Below, one piece after another: positions 1 through 8,336 of a stretch of 64,000 nt of DNA. The position numbers and the translations under genes are program-made. Every line of letters begins with the position of its first letter. Within the stretch, counting starts at the first letter, position 1. This stretch comes from CALKWS01 sp051020515 (GTDB lineage: Bacteria > Actinomycetota > Actinomycetes > Actinomycetales > Beutenbergiaceae). The stretch is taken from contig NZ_CP194857.1 of NCBI RefSeq assembly GCF_051020515.1, positions 558,001 through 622,000 of the forward strand, read 5' to 3'. The notes under the pieces are model-generated. The model searched no databases and was not told the DNA's origin. It saw only the letters and a list, made by a program, of their open reading frames with translations.

Positions 1-1179
1 CGTCAACAGCACCGGCACACTGCGCTCCCCCAGCGGACGGTGGTAGCCGATGCCCGCACCGGCGAGCCCGGCAACCACCACTACGAGCAGAACCTCACCC
101 GCGCCACCGAGCCAGGTGTTGAGCAACGCTGCATTCGCAGCGGGAAGTCCCCGCCCGCTGGGCATCGGGTCCCCGGGTGCGAAAACCTCGGCGAACAACC
201 ACGGCGCACTGGCCACCGCTGCGAGGAGCAGCACCACGACTCCACCGATCACCGCACCGGCGCCGCCCCGGGGGCGGTTGCCCACAGCAGCCGGGTGGCC
301 AGGATGAGCCACGTGCTCGCCACGTTCGGGGTGCTCAGGTGTGTGCCCACCGCCGATCCGCAACCGTAGCCGGGAGGCGAGGAGCACCCGTGTGGCCAGC
401 ACCCCCAGGACCGCGGTGACCAGGATCAGCACCGTGCTGACAGCCGCTCCGGCGCCGGTGCGCAACTGCAGGAACGAGAAGTGGTAGATCATTGCCGCCG
501 GATCCGCGAAGGACAGTCCCACCAGCACGCCCACAGGTGATTGGACGCTCAGCGCCGCTCCGGCCATCGCCGCTACGGCCGCTCCGACTGCCAACGTACG
601 CCCGGCACGCGCCGGGGGACGCGCGAGCACACCCACTCCGAAACCGATCGCGATGGTCACCGGCAGCCACACCAGGAGTTGCGAAAGCCGGGCAGCACTC
701 ACCGGATTCACCCACAGGCTCACGCCGATCACCGATGCCACCGGGGCCACGAAGGTCAGCGCCAAGGCGGCCATCGCCAGGCCGACCCGGCGGGCGGTGC
801 CTGTGGCTGCCCTGGCCGGAAGTCCCAGCACGAATCCCGCAGCGAACCCGACGACGGCGATCACCGCTCCGACAAGGGCGGTGAAGAGGACTGCTCGCAG
901 CAGTCCCTCCGTGGCGATCGTCTGGTAGTTCGCCGTCCCCACCCAGGCACCTCCGGTCCGCATCGACCCGTCCTGCAGGCTCAGGACGAAGGTGCGCACG
1001 GCCGGGATGACCTGCTGGAACAGCACCAGCACCAACGCCGGGGCCAGGAACAGCCAGCCCAACCCCGTCCGACCACCCCTGACCTGATGGGCCGCATCGG
1101 GCCCGGGCCCGGGGTGTCGCGCCACCGGCTGCTGGTAGGTGTTGGCGGGAACGCGTGTTCCGCCGTCGTTCGTTGTCAT
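1..1179 (-). CDS. Sugar-type ABC transporter permease, partial, possible MalF-MalG fusion
   Basis: This gene runs off the left edge; 393 codons are visible from the ATG at 1179, which has an AGAGGGG ribosome binding site. Residues about 40-65 (GWLFLAPALVLVLFQQVIPA) and the following WVGTANYQ match the first membrane helix and periplasmic start of MalF/UgpA-type importer permeases. Roughly eight hydrophobic segments follow. After a charged His/Pro/Glu-rich linker near residues 285-315 a second hydrophobic block starts and contains LLNTWLGGAG, which resembles the start of a MalG-type permease. That suggests two permeases fused in one chain, but I do not see a clear EAA loop and the C-terminus is missing. 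The solute is unknown. It probably acts in the cytoplasmic membrane with a binding protein and ATPase encoded to the left. Confidence 0.6.
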   Translation of the reverse strand, partial: MTTNDGGTRVPANTYQQPVARHPGPGPDAAHQVRGGRTGLGWLFLAPALVLVLFQQVIPAVRTFVLSLQDGSMRTGGAWVGTANYQTIATEGLLRAVLFTALVGAVIAVVGFAAGFVLGLPARAATGTARRVGLAMAALALTFVAPVASVIGVSLWVNPVSAARLSQLLVWLPVTIAIGFGVGVLARPPARAGRTLAVGAAVAAMAGAALSVQSPVGVLVGLSFADPAAMIYHFSFLQLRTGAGAAVSTVLILVTAVLGVLATRVLLASRLRLRIGGGHTPEHPERGEHVAHPGHPAAVGNRPRGGAGAVIGGVVVLLLAAVASAPWLFAEVFAPGDPMPSGRGLPAANAALLNTWLGGAGEVLLVVVVAGLAGAGIGYHRPLGERSVPVLLT

Positions 1180-1243
1180 GGTGCCCCTCTTCGCGGTCTC
1201 GCCCTGGCACGCACAGTAGCGGCATGGGGGCGTCCGGGAGGCA

Positions 1244-1272
1244 CTCGGCGCGGCGGAACCGTCCGCGCCGAG
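1244..1272 (-). terminator. Hairpin downstream of pth
   Basis: A perfect 10-bp stem (CTCGGCGCGG pairing with CCGCGCCGAG) with a 9-nt loop begins about 11 nt after the pth stop codon. There is no U-tract, which is common for actinobacterial terminators. Confidence 0.55.
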
Positions 1273-1283
1273 CGGGCCGGGCG

Positions 1284-1883
1284 TCAGGTGCTGGTGTGCA
1301 GCACGTTCTGGGTGCGCTCCAGGCCGTCGTGGATCACGTCGCGGATCACCTGGGCGCCCTGCTCCACGGTCACCGCCCACTCGGTGCGCTCACCGGCGGG
1401 GAAGTCCTGCAGGACGTAATCAGCAGGGTCCATCCGGCCCGGCGGCCGGTCGATCCCCACCCGTAGGCGCACATACCCCGGGGTGCCCAGCGCCGCACTG
1501 ATCGCCTTCAGCCCGTTGTGCCCACCGGTGCCACCACCCTGCTTCAACCGCAGGGTGTGGGCGGGCAGGTCCAGTTCGTCATGCACCACCAGCAGGCGTT
1601 CGGGCGGCGCCGAGTAGAACCGGCACAGGGCCGCCACCGGTGCCCCGGAGACGTTCATGTACGTCGACGGTTTGGCCAGCACCACGCGCGGCCCGGGCGC
1701 TCCACCGGACCGTACGCCCATCCGGCCATCGAGCACCTGCGCCCTCGCCCGATGGCGCACGAACTCCCCGGGCACCTGTTCCGCCACCGCCTCGATCACC
1801 ATGGCGCCGACGTTGTGACGATTCCCGGCATAGGTGGGCCCAGGATTACCCAGGCCCACCACGAGCCACAGTTCAGCACTCAT
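1284..1883 (-). CDS. pth: Peptidyl-tRNA hydrolase
   Basis: Cytosolic enzyme that releases tRNA from prematurely dropped peptidyl-tRNA. The 199-residue length is normal for the family. The N-terminus carries GLGNPGPTYAGNRHNVG, which includes the substrate-binding Asn and the catalytic His at position 23. HDELDLP (general base Asp) and GGHNGLKAI are also intact. It follows rplY by about 40 bp on the same strand, a conserved pairing in Actinobacteria, and is followed by a hairpin, so the two likely form a translation operon. Confidence 0.97.
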   Translation of the reverse strand: MSAELWLVVGLGNPGPTYAGNRHNVGAMVIEAVAEQVPGEFVRHRARAQVLDGRMGVRSGGAPGPRVVLAKPSTYMNVSGAPVAALCRFYSAPPERLLVVHDELDLPAHTLRLKQGGGTGGHNGLKAISAALGTPGYVRLRVGIDRPPGRMDPADYVLQDFPAGERTEWAVTVEQGAQVIRDVIHDGLERTQNVLHTST

Positions 1884-1925
1884 CGTGACCCGGATTCATG
1901 TGTGCGAGGCGACGGGCGGAGGGGC

Positions 1926-2576
1926 TCAGCCCTCGGACTCGCCACCCTCGTCGGCCCCGCCCTCGGGCTCCCCGACCAGGGCCGGCTCGTCGGCGTCCTC
2001 GGTGTCGGCCTCGAGGTCCTCCTCCGAGACCCGCGGGATGGTGATGAGCACCACCACGGTGTCGGGGTCCTCTTCCGACTCCACGCCCGCCGGCAGCGGC
2101 AGATCGCCGGCGCGCAGCACGTGGCCTTCCTCGAGCCCGTCGATGTTGGCCACGACGTACTCGGGGATGTTGGTGGCCTCGGCCAGCACCTGCAGGGTCT
2201 GCATCTCCAGGGTGTGGATGGTGTCCGGTGCGGACTCCCCCTCGATGTGCACGGCGATCTCCACCGAGACCTTCTCACCGCGACGCACCTGTACCAGGTC
2301 GACGTGGTCGATCGTGCGCCGCACCGGGTCACGCTGAACGTCCTTGGACAGGGCCAACTGGCTCTCGCCGTCGACCACCAGGGTGAGCAGTGCGTTGGGG
2401 TTGTCCTTCAACGCCAGGAACGTCTCGTGACCGGGCAGGGTCAGGTGCATCGGGTCGCTCCCGTGCCCGTACATCACCGCCGGGATCAGGCCGGCGCGCC
2501 GGGTGCGGCGGGCAGCGCCCTTGCCGAACTCGGTACGGACATTGGCTTCAAGGGTGTACTTGTCGTTGTCAGACAC
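1926..2576 (-). CDS. rplY: 50S ribosomal protein L25, CTC family
   Basis: Long (CTC/TL5) form of L25, 216 residues. It binds 5S rRNA in the large subunit. The N-terminal L25 domain begins YTLEANVRTEFGKGAARRTR and the C-terminal domain contains VEIAVHIEGESAPDT. A strongly acidic Glu/Asp/Gly tail follows from about residue 180. I chose the GTG at 2576 because GGAG sits about 8 nt upstream and the family start motif follows at once; an in-frame ATG at 2747 would add 57 residues with no family similarity. It is the first gene of an rplY-pth unit with a leader of up to 230 bp. Confidence 0.95.
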   Translation of the reverse strand: MSDNDKYTLEANVRTEFGKGAARRTRRAGLIPAVMYGHGSDPMHLTLPGHETFLALKDNPNALLTLVVDGESQLALSKDVQRDPVRRTIDHVDLVQVRRGEKVSVEIAVHIEGESAPDTIHTLEMQTLQVLAEATNIPEYVVANIDGLEEGHVLRAGDLPLPAGVESEEDPDTVVVLITIPRVSEEDLEADTEDADEPALVGEPEGGADEGGESEG

Positions 2577-2808
2577 GTGAGGATCTCCGAAAGGGAAGCG
2601 TGCAGGTCGGTGGGTGGGCCACGGGCGGGGACACCGGGCGGACGACGCGCGAAGGTCGGGACCACCGCGTCGAATCACGGACTGACAGCGGGCGCATCTG
2701 CCCAACCGACGTCCCTCGCCGAGGCAACCTGTCCATCCTAGCCCCATGACCGCCGTGGGTCACCACCTGTACCGGCCGAGCAGGGCGAAGGTGTGCGAGC
2801 ACACACGC

Positions 2809-3801
2809 TCAGAGGGGGTCCTGGGCGAAGGCGTCGCCGATGACCTCCAGCATCCGGTTCTGTGCTTCCTGTGCACGCTGGGGATCGCGCGCGATCAGCG
2901 CATGCACGAGCGCATTCACCACGATGGTCTGGGGCAGTCTCGGGGTGCGGGTGATCTCCTCGGCGAACGTGCCCGTGCCCAACGATGCACTCACACCCAT
3001 CGATGCCACCAGCGCCACCGTCGCGACATCCCCCAGCGGACTGGGAGTGGTCGCGGTCAGCGCGATCACGCTGGCTCCCGCCGCCCGCGGCGGCCCGGCC
3101 CGGGCCGGCTGGAGGGTGTCCCGGGTGCTACCCGACCCGCTGATCGCGAGGCACACATCGGCCTCGGTCAGCGCCCGTGCGCGGGTACCGCGCAGGACCC
3201 GGTCCGGCGGCGCCTCGACGAGGATCCCGGTGGCATTCAACCGCAACGCCGCCTCCAGCGCGATCGGCTCCGATAGTCCGGTGCCGACCACCAGGACGCT
3301 GCGTGCCCGGTGCAACAGGTCCACGGCGCGCACCAGATCGGCCTCGGGCAGCAGGGACGGAAGGTGCTCCACCGCTGTGCGCACCTGGGCGAGGTACTCA
3401 CGAACCAGCCCGATGGCGTCGTCCGGACCGGCCGGGCCGGGCAACGCGAACGAGCCGGCGGCCGGGTCGGCCCCCGCTGGTCCCCCGACCTTGCCCGCCG
3501 GTCCGGCATCCCCCTCGTCCCACCGACGTCCGAGCGGGGACATCGCACCCACGTCCCGGGCAAGGAGTACCCGCAGTTGGGGGTAGCCGGTGAAGCCCAG
3601 CCGCTGGGCGGTACGCACCACGGTCGCGCGCGAGGTCCCGGCTGCATCGGCTACTTCCTGCGCCGAGGCCTCGATGGCCCACTCCGGACGGCTCGCGATG
3701 ACCTCGGCTACCCGCAACTCGCTCGGGTGCAGCATCGCCATCCCGGCCCGGATCCGCCCGGGCACCGAGCCCAGTCCGGGGACCTGCGGTCCGGTGTTCA
3801 T
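2809..3801 (-). CDS. MurR/RpiR family transcriptional regulator
   Basis: Predicted DNA-binding regulator of 330 residues. An N-terminal RpiR helix-turn-helix spans about residues 25-95 (SAQEVADAAGTSRATVVRTA) and a C-terminal SIS sugar-phosphate-binding domain about 165-300 (VLVVGTGLSEPIALEA and AISGSGSTRDT). The middle contains a Gly/Ala/Pro-rich insert of about 35 residues. It is the last gene of the phnC-phnE-phnE unit: its start overlaps the upstream permease stop by 4 bp. The likely job is to sense a phosphorylated metabolite of the imported compound and control the uptake operon. The effector is not evident from sequence. Confidence 0.9.
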   Translation of the reverse strand: MNTGPQVPGLGSVPGRIRAGMAMLHPSELRVAEVIASRPEWAIEASAQEVADAAGTSRATVVRTAQRLGFTGYPQLRVLLARDVGAMSPLGRRWDEGDAGPAGKVGGPAGADPAAGSFALPGPAGPDDAIGLVREYLAQVRTAVEHLPSLLPEADLVRAVDLLHRARSVLVVGTGLSEPIALEAALRLNATGILVEAPPDRVLRGTRARALTEADVCLAISGSGSTRDTLQPARAGPPRAAGASVIALTATTPSPLGDVATVALVASMGVSASLGTGTFAEEITRTPRLPQTIVVNALVHALIARDPQRAQEAQNRMLEVIGDAFAQDPL

Positions 3802-4697
3802 ACCACCTCGGCATCCACCTCGACCAGCGTGGCCTTGGGGTCACCGGAGATGATCCGGGCTCGCACCCGCGCGGAGATCTGGTCCACCAGGACGGTGATG
3901 AGGATGATCACCATCAACGTGATGCCGATCCGGTCCCAGGCCCGTACGTTGAACAACTGGCTCAGCAACGATCCGATCCCTCCGGCACCGAGGAACCCCA
4001 AGATCGCACCGGCGCGGATGTTGATCTCGAACCGGTACAGCCAGAACGCCATGATCTCCGGCATCACCTGCGGGGTGATACCCCAACGCAGCACCTGCCA
4101 TTTGTTCGCCCCGGCGGCACGGGCGGCCTCCACCGGCCCCAGGTCGATCCCCTCGATCGCCTCCGAGGTCAGTTTCCCCAGCGTGCCCACAGCACCCACC
4201 CCCAGGGCCATCGCGCCGGCGAGCGGTCCGAGGCCGAAGATCGGGAGCATCACTGCGATCGCCAGGATCAACTCGGGGATCGCGCGGATGATGTTCAGGA
4301 TCTGCCGTGTCACGAAGACCACGGCCCGGGGTGAGACGTTGGAGGCGGCCAGGAAACCCATCGGGAAAGACAACAGCGCACCGAGCATGGTGCCGATCCA
4401 CGCCATGTGCAGCGACTCGATCATCAGCGAAATCGCACGGGACCAGTACTCGGTGTTCGGATCCACCACCGGGTTCTGCAGCACGCCCTGGGTCATCAGC
4501 CGGAAGTACTCCGGCCCGGTGGTGAACAGGTTGGCCAGTCGCGGCCAGTTGGCGTCCACCTGCCAGAGTGCCACCAGGATGATGACCAGGGTAAGGATCA
4601 TCGCGAGGGTCTTGCGGGTCTTGGATGGCGGAGCCGGCCGGGTGCCCCCGGTGTGAGTCGGGGTGCCCGCGCGCGGGTTCGCGGTCCTGTTGCTCAT
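3798..4697 (-). CDS. phnE: Phosphonate-type ABC transporter permease, second copy
   Basis: Integral membrane permease of 299 residues with about six hydrophobic helices after a 28-residue Pro/Thr/Arg-rich cytosolic N-terminus. The EAA-type cytosolic loop AARAAGANKWQVLRWGI, which contacts the ATPase, and the FRLMTQGVLQNPVVDPN region typical of PhnE are present. It overlaps the upstream phnE and the downstream RpiR gene by 4 bp each. Two adjacent PhnE-like permeases usually form the heterodimeric channel that works with PhnC and PhnD. Substrate could be a phosphonate, phosphite or a phosphate ester; no catabolic genes here decide this. Confidence 0.92.
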   Translation of the reverse strand: MSNRTANPRAGTPTHTGGTRPAPPSKTRKTLAMILTLVIILVALWQVDANWPRLANLFTTGPEYFRLMTQGVLQNPVVDPNTEYWSRAISLMIESLHMAWIGTMLGALLSFPMGFLAASNVSPRAVVFVTRQILNIIRAIPELILAIAVMLPIFGLGPLAGAMALGVGAVGTLGKLTSEAIEGIDLGPVEAARAAGANKWQVLRWGITPQVMPEIMAFWLYRFEINIRAGAILGFLGAGGIGSLLSQLFNVRAWDRIGITLMVIILITVLVDQISARVRARIISGDPKATLVEVDAEVV

Positions 4698-5518
4698 GTC
4701 AGCCTCCGTCGCACCGCGCGGGAGGCTTGGTCGAGCACGAACACCACCACGAACAGGCTGACGATGATCGCACCGAGGCGCTCATGCTGGAACTGCCCGA
4801 GCAGCGTGCTGATCAAGGCGCCGATGCCGCCACCGCCGACGATGCCGATGACCACCGAGGCACGGAGGTTCAACTCGAACACGTAGAAGCAATAGGACAG
4901 ATAGTTCGGGGCGATCTGCGGGTAGATCGCCCACCGGGCCCGCTGGATCCGGTTGCCGCCGCCGGCCTCCACCGCCTCGATCGGCCCGGGGTCCACAGCA
5001 TCGGCGGTCTCGCCGGTGAGTTTGGCGATCACCCCGATGTTGAACACGATCAGCGCCAGAATGCCGGCGAGTGGTCCGGGCAGCACGATCGCGGCGAACA
5101 GCGATCCCAGCGCCACATCGGGCAGGGCCCGCAACACCGACAGCACCGCTTTGGACACCTGGTACGTGGCCTTGTTCGGTGCCGACGTCTTGCTGGCGAG
5201 CATCGCCATCCCCAACCCGATCGCACAGCCCACCGCGGTGGCCAGGATGGCGATGAAGAGCGTAGTGAGCCACGACTCGATCACCACCGCGCGCGTCAGG
5301 AAAGTCCAGTCGGGGTTGAAGAACTCGGCGATGACGTGCCGGCCGCGGGTGACGTCGGTGAACAACGGCATCAACGTGAAGTCGATCGACCAACCCGCCC
5401 ACACCGTGATCGCCGCGGTGATGGTCACTCCCCCGATGACCGCGGGGCTGGGCTTGGGTTTGCGCGGCCGCGCTGGTGCCGCCGCGGCGGGTCGACCAGC
5501 AGTGGCGGTGGTGCTCAC
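4694..5518 (-). CDS. phnE: Phosphonate-type ABC transporter permease, first copy
   Basis: Membrane permease of 274 residues. A hydrophobic first helix lies near residues 27-45 and about five more follow. The EAA-like loop reads VEAGGGNRIQRARWAIYPQI, and the preceding IKFRAL-type segment is represented by KAVLSVLRALPDVALGSLFA. The protein is a paralogue of the next gene, with which it overlaps by 4 bp, and it overlaps phnC by 4 bp. The tight spacing supports a single phnC-phnE-phnE-regulator transcript and a heterodimeric channel. Confidence 0.92.
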   Translation of the reverse strand: MSTTATAGRPAAAAPARPRKPKPSPAVIGGVTITAAITVWAGWSIDFTLMPLFTDVTRGRHVIAEFFNPDWTFLTRAVVIESWLTTLFIAILATAVGCAIGLGMAMLASKTSAPNKATYQVSKAVLSVLRALPDVALGSLFAAIVLPGPLAGILALIVFNIGVIAKLTGETADAVDPGPIEAVEAGGGNRIQRARWAIYPQIAPNYLSYCFYVFELNLRASVVIGIVGGGGIGALISTLLGQFQHERLGAIIVSLFVVVFVLDQASRAVRRRLT

Positions 5519-6297
5519 GCGATCGCTCCGGGCTCCTTGGCGATCACGTCATCCGCGGTCAGGGATCGACCGTAGATGCGTTCGAAGACCTCGTCGTCGG
5601 CTTCCTCACCGGTCCCGTCGAAGACGATCTTGCCCGAGCGCATACCGATGATCCGCTGGCCGTACCGGCGTGCAAGGTCCAGGAAGTGCAGGTTCACCAC
5701 CGTGGTGATGCCCAGTTCCCGGTTAATCCGCTCCAGATCCTTCATCACCTGGTTCGCCGTCGGCGGGTCCAGGGAGGCCACCGGCTCGTCAGCGAGCATG
5801 ATCTTGGGGTCCTGGGCCAGCGCCCGGGCGATCGCTACCCGCTGCTGCTGACCGCCGGAGAGCTGGGAGGCACGGACCCACGCCTTCTCCACGATGCCCA
5901 CCCGCTCGAGCGCGGTGAAGGCGAGCTCCTTGTCGGCCTTGGAGTACAACGCCAGGGAGGAGCGCAGCGTACCGGTGGAGTGCAACCGCCCCATCAGGAC
6001 GTTGTTCATCACCGAGGTGCGCCGCACCAGGTTGAAGGACTGGAAGATCATCCCGATGTCCGAGCGCAGCGCCCGCAGTTTGCGTCGTCCGGCGCCCTTG
6101 ACCGACTCCCCGTCCACGGTCAGTTCACCTCCGGTGACGGGAACCAGGCCGTTGATGGAACGCACCAGGGTTGACTTACCGGCACCGGACAACCCGACCA
6201 CGACCACGAACTGGCCATCGGGGATCGTCAGGTCCACACCGTCCAACCCCTTCACCCCGTTGGGGTAGGTCACGGACACGTCGGAGAACTCGATCAT
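5515..6297 (-). CDS. phnC: Phosphonate-type ABC transporter ATP-binding protein
   Basis: Cytosolic ATPase of 260 residues that powers the PhnE channel. Walker A is GLSGAGKST, the signature is LSGGQQQRVAIARAL and Walker B is IMLADEPVASLDP, all intact. I chose the ATG at 6297 because GAGGAAG stands 6 nt upstream and the family start IEFSDVSVTYPNG follows directly; a longer reading frame starting 21 bp upstream lacks this support. The gene is separated from phnD by a strong hairpin, which would lower expression relative to the binding protein. Confidence 0.95.
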   Translation of the reverse strand: MIEFSDVSVTYPNGVKGLDGVDLTIPDGQFVVVVGLSGAGKSTLVRSINGLVPVTGGELTVDGESVKGAGRRKLRALRSDIGMIFQSFNLVRRTSVMNNVLMGRLHSTGTLRSSLALYSKADKELAFTALERVGIVEKAWVRASQLSGGQQQRVAIARALAQDPKIMLADEPVASLDPPTANQVMKDLERINRELGITTVVNLHFLDLARRYGQRIIGMRSGKIVFDGTGEEADDEVFERIYGRSLTADDVIAKEPGAIA

Positions 6298-6323
6298 CGC
6301 TGCTTCCTCACAGGCCACACACC

Positions 6324-6354
6324 GGTGGGAGCGGAGAGCTCCTCCGCTCCCACC
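6324..6354 (-). terminator. Strong hairpin between phnD and phnC
   Basis: A perfect 13-bp stem (GGTGGGAGCGGAG with CTCCGCTCCCACC) and 5-nt loop lies in the 66-bp gap after phnD and just before the phnC ribosome binding site. It may be a partial terminator or an RNA-stabilising 3' end that leaves more phnD than phnCEE transcript. Confidence 0.6.
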
Positions 6355-6363
6355 CGGTCATGG

Positions 6364-7423
6364 TCACTCGCCGAAGTTGGACTCCACCTGGCGGGCGGCA
6401 TCCAGCGCGTCCAGGTCCGCCGGGACCAGGTCCTCGATGCTGTACACCTCATCGAAGGCGAACGCGCCGTCCTCGGTTGAGATGACCGCCATCATGGCGT
6501 CGGCGATCCGCTGCTGCAGGTCGCCCGACAGGGAGCCGGCGACGGCGACGCCGTCGTTCGGGATCTCATCGGACCACGCGAACACGGTGACCTTCACCGA
6601 TCTCGGGGTCCTCCTCCACCACGTTGTCGCGGGCGTCGTCGAAACTCACCCCGACCGGGTAGTCGCCACCGGCCACGTTCAGGATGGAGTTCGGGTGGCC
6701 TCCGGCGAACTGGGTGTTCAGCCCCAGCGCGTCCAGGCCGGCCACACGCTCGAGCTGGGTGGCCGGGTAGTAGTAACCGGAGGCGGAGTTGGCGTCCACC
6801 ATCGAGATGAGGGTGTCCCCATCGATCAGTGCCAGGGCGTCCTCACCCACCGGACCGGCGTCGGCACTGTCGGTGCCGTTGCAGAAGGTGAAGATCGCAC
6901 CGTCCTCCTGCTCCACCTCGACCACATCGTCCAGGCAGTAGGTGTCGGGATCGTTGGTGAACCACTGCGTGTGATAGGTGGGCGACCCGAAGCGTACCGA
7001 TTGCAGCACGATCTCGGCGCCGGCTCGGTCGGCAGCCTGGACCAGGGCGATCGGTCCGAACATGCCGATGTCGGCCTGACCGGTCTCCATCGCGATGATC
7101 AAGGCGTTGTAGGACTCGGTCACCACCGCTTCGACCTCGATGCCGAGTTCCTCGGAGAGCAGGTCGCCCAGCATGTCGGCGTCCTCCACCAACTTGTCCA
7201 TGTCCTGGGACGGCACCAGGCCCAGGACGAGGGTGTCGGGGTCCTCCCCGGCGCCACCAGCAGAGTCGGCGTCATCGGCGTCGTCACCGTCGTCCTCGGT
7301 GACATCCTCGGCCGCGCCGTTGGTGTCGGTGTCCGCGTCGGTGTCGTCGGCCCCGTTGCCGCACGCACTCAGGACGAGCAGGGAGGCGGCGGCCAGCGCC
7401 GCCCAGGTCGTGGTTCGCTTCAT
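6364..7423 (-). CDS. phnD: Phosphonate-type ABC transporter substrate-binding lipoprotein, frameshifted
   Basis: Extracytoplasmic solute-binding lipoprotein. The ATG at 7423 has AAGGA upstream and gives a lipoprotein signal with lipobox LSAC near residue 20, then an acidic Asp/Glu-rich linker of about 35 residues. The binding domain shows ALIIAMETGQADIGMFGPIA, typical of PhnD. The frame breaks near 6597-6605: the first frame ends in HRVRVVR, while the next frame continues KVTVFAWSDEIPNDGVAV, exactly the PhnD C-terminal region. Restoring two bases (GA) in GGTGAAGG would rejoin them as EIGEKVTVFAW. The gene is either a sequencing indel or truncated by about 75 residues. Confidence 0.88.
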
Positions 7424-7495
7424 CGGAGGTTCCTTGTTCTTCAACTCGGTCGGCTACGGATCCCGCGCAACAACGTTTCGTCGGGCACACGCGCT

Positions 7496-7534
7496 GTGAA
7501 CGCACGTTTCACGCTAGTTCACGCTCCGGTTCCG
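7496..7534 (-). promoter_or_regulatory. Tandem TTCACGCT repeats upstream of phnD
   Basis: Two exact copies of TTCACGCT lie 10 bp apart at 7508-7515 and 7518-7525, followed by a looser GGTTCCGG and preceded by an inverted GTGAACG at 7496. They sit about 75-110 bp upstream of the phnD start. Direct TTCAC repeats are the hallmark of PhoP (phosphate-starvation) boxes in Streptomyces, although the usual period is 11 bp, so phosphate control of this uptake operon is an inference. Confidence 0.4.
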
Positions 7535-7553
7535 GCGGAAGGCCCGGAAGGTC

Positions 7554-8333
7554 TCAATTAGGTGAACTCTGGGTGTCCGTACCGGTGCGGTCGTCCGCCA
7601 CCGCGCCGGCATCACGCGCCCAGCGGCGGATGTGCGGGTACATCGCCTCGAACGTGGTCTCGGTCCGGCTGGCCGGCCCCAGCCCCGTACCGAAGCGGTC
7701 CAGGTACATCCCGACCGCGCCCAACGCCATCGCCGGTTCGATGTCGTTGCGCCACACGTCACCCACGCTTGCCAGGTGCGCCGGTGCGGCCCCGAATTCG
7801 GTCAGGATGCCACTGAGTACCGCGCGCATCCGGGTCGGCTTACCGGCGTCGGGGACCACGGCGTCGAGCCGCTCGGCCAACTCGTGCCGGGCCAGCCACA
7901 CATCCACCCCGACCAACGGCGCGTTGGTCACCAGGACCGCGGCCACACCGGCGGCGCGCAACTCGTCCAGGAGTTGCGTCAGCCCGTTCGGCGGATGCGT
8001 CGCGTCGACGTCCAACTCCGCCCGGGAGGCGAGGTAGGCCGCGGACAGGTCCTCCTGGGACAGGTCCTGGCCGCTGAGGGCCACCACCGCCGGGTACCCG
8101 TCCTCGCAGTCGGGCAGGGCCCGGCTCCCGGCAAGGAACTCCCTGATCCCGGTGCGTACCCGCTCCCCGGCCGACGGCGGTAGCCGGCCGGCCACCTGCT
8201 CGGCGTAACCCAGCACCGGGGCTTCGCCCACGCAGACGGTCCCGTCGAAGTCCAGCACCAGGACCGGCCGGGGCGAGGGCGCAGCGGCGGCGTCGGAGCG
8301 GGGAGAAGCCGGCCGAGTACGATCAGGCGTCAC
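7554..8333 (-). CDS. HAD superfamily hydrolase
   Basis: Predicted Mg-dependent phosphatase of 259 residues. Motif I DFDGTV has the nucleophile Asp28 and Asp30, motif II is VTNAPL, a candidate motif III Lys occurs in PDAGKPTRM and motif IV is VGDVWRNDI. A Pro/Ala-rich N-terminus of about 22 residues precedes the domain. The GTG start lies 3 bp after the prs stop, so it is co-transcribed with glmU and prs. Its substrate cannot be told from sequence. It lacks the DWAGT motif of phosphonoacetaldehyde hydrolase, so it should not be linked to the phn genes on its other side. Confidence 0.85.
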   Translation of the reverse strand: MTPDRTRPASPRSDAAAAPSPRPVLVLDFDGTVCVGEAPVLGYAEQVAGRLPPSAGERVRTGIREFLAGSRALPDCEDGYPAVVALSGQDLSQEDLSAAYLASRAELDVDATHPPNGLTQLLDELRAAGVAAVLVTNAPLVGVDVWLARHELAERLDAVVPDAGKPTRMRAVLSGILTEFGAAPAHLASVGDVWRNDIEPAMALGAVGMYLDRFGTGLGPASRTETTFEAMYPHIRRWARDAGAVADDRTGTDTQSSPN

Positions 8334-8336
8334 TGG

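Noticed and set aside
335..1225. Minus-strand open frame of 296 codons at the left end
   Set aside because: It is an alternative frame of the permease gene; the frame from the ATG at 1179 gives hydrophobic helices and a typical permease start, this one gives Arg/Gly-rich nonsense.
6590..6610. Programmed ribosomal frameshifting as explanation for the split genes
   Set aside because: The breaks occur in unrelated housekeeping genes, without slippery heptamers or common downstream structures, and in both shift directions, so indels are simpler.
7554..8333. HAD protein as phosphonoacetaldehyde hydrolase for the phn operon
   Set aside because: Motif I is DFDGTV rather than the phosphonatase form, and the gene is co-transcribed with prs and glmU.
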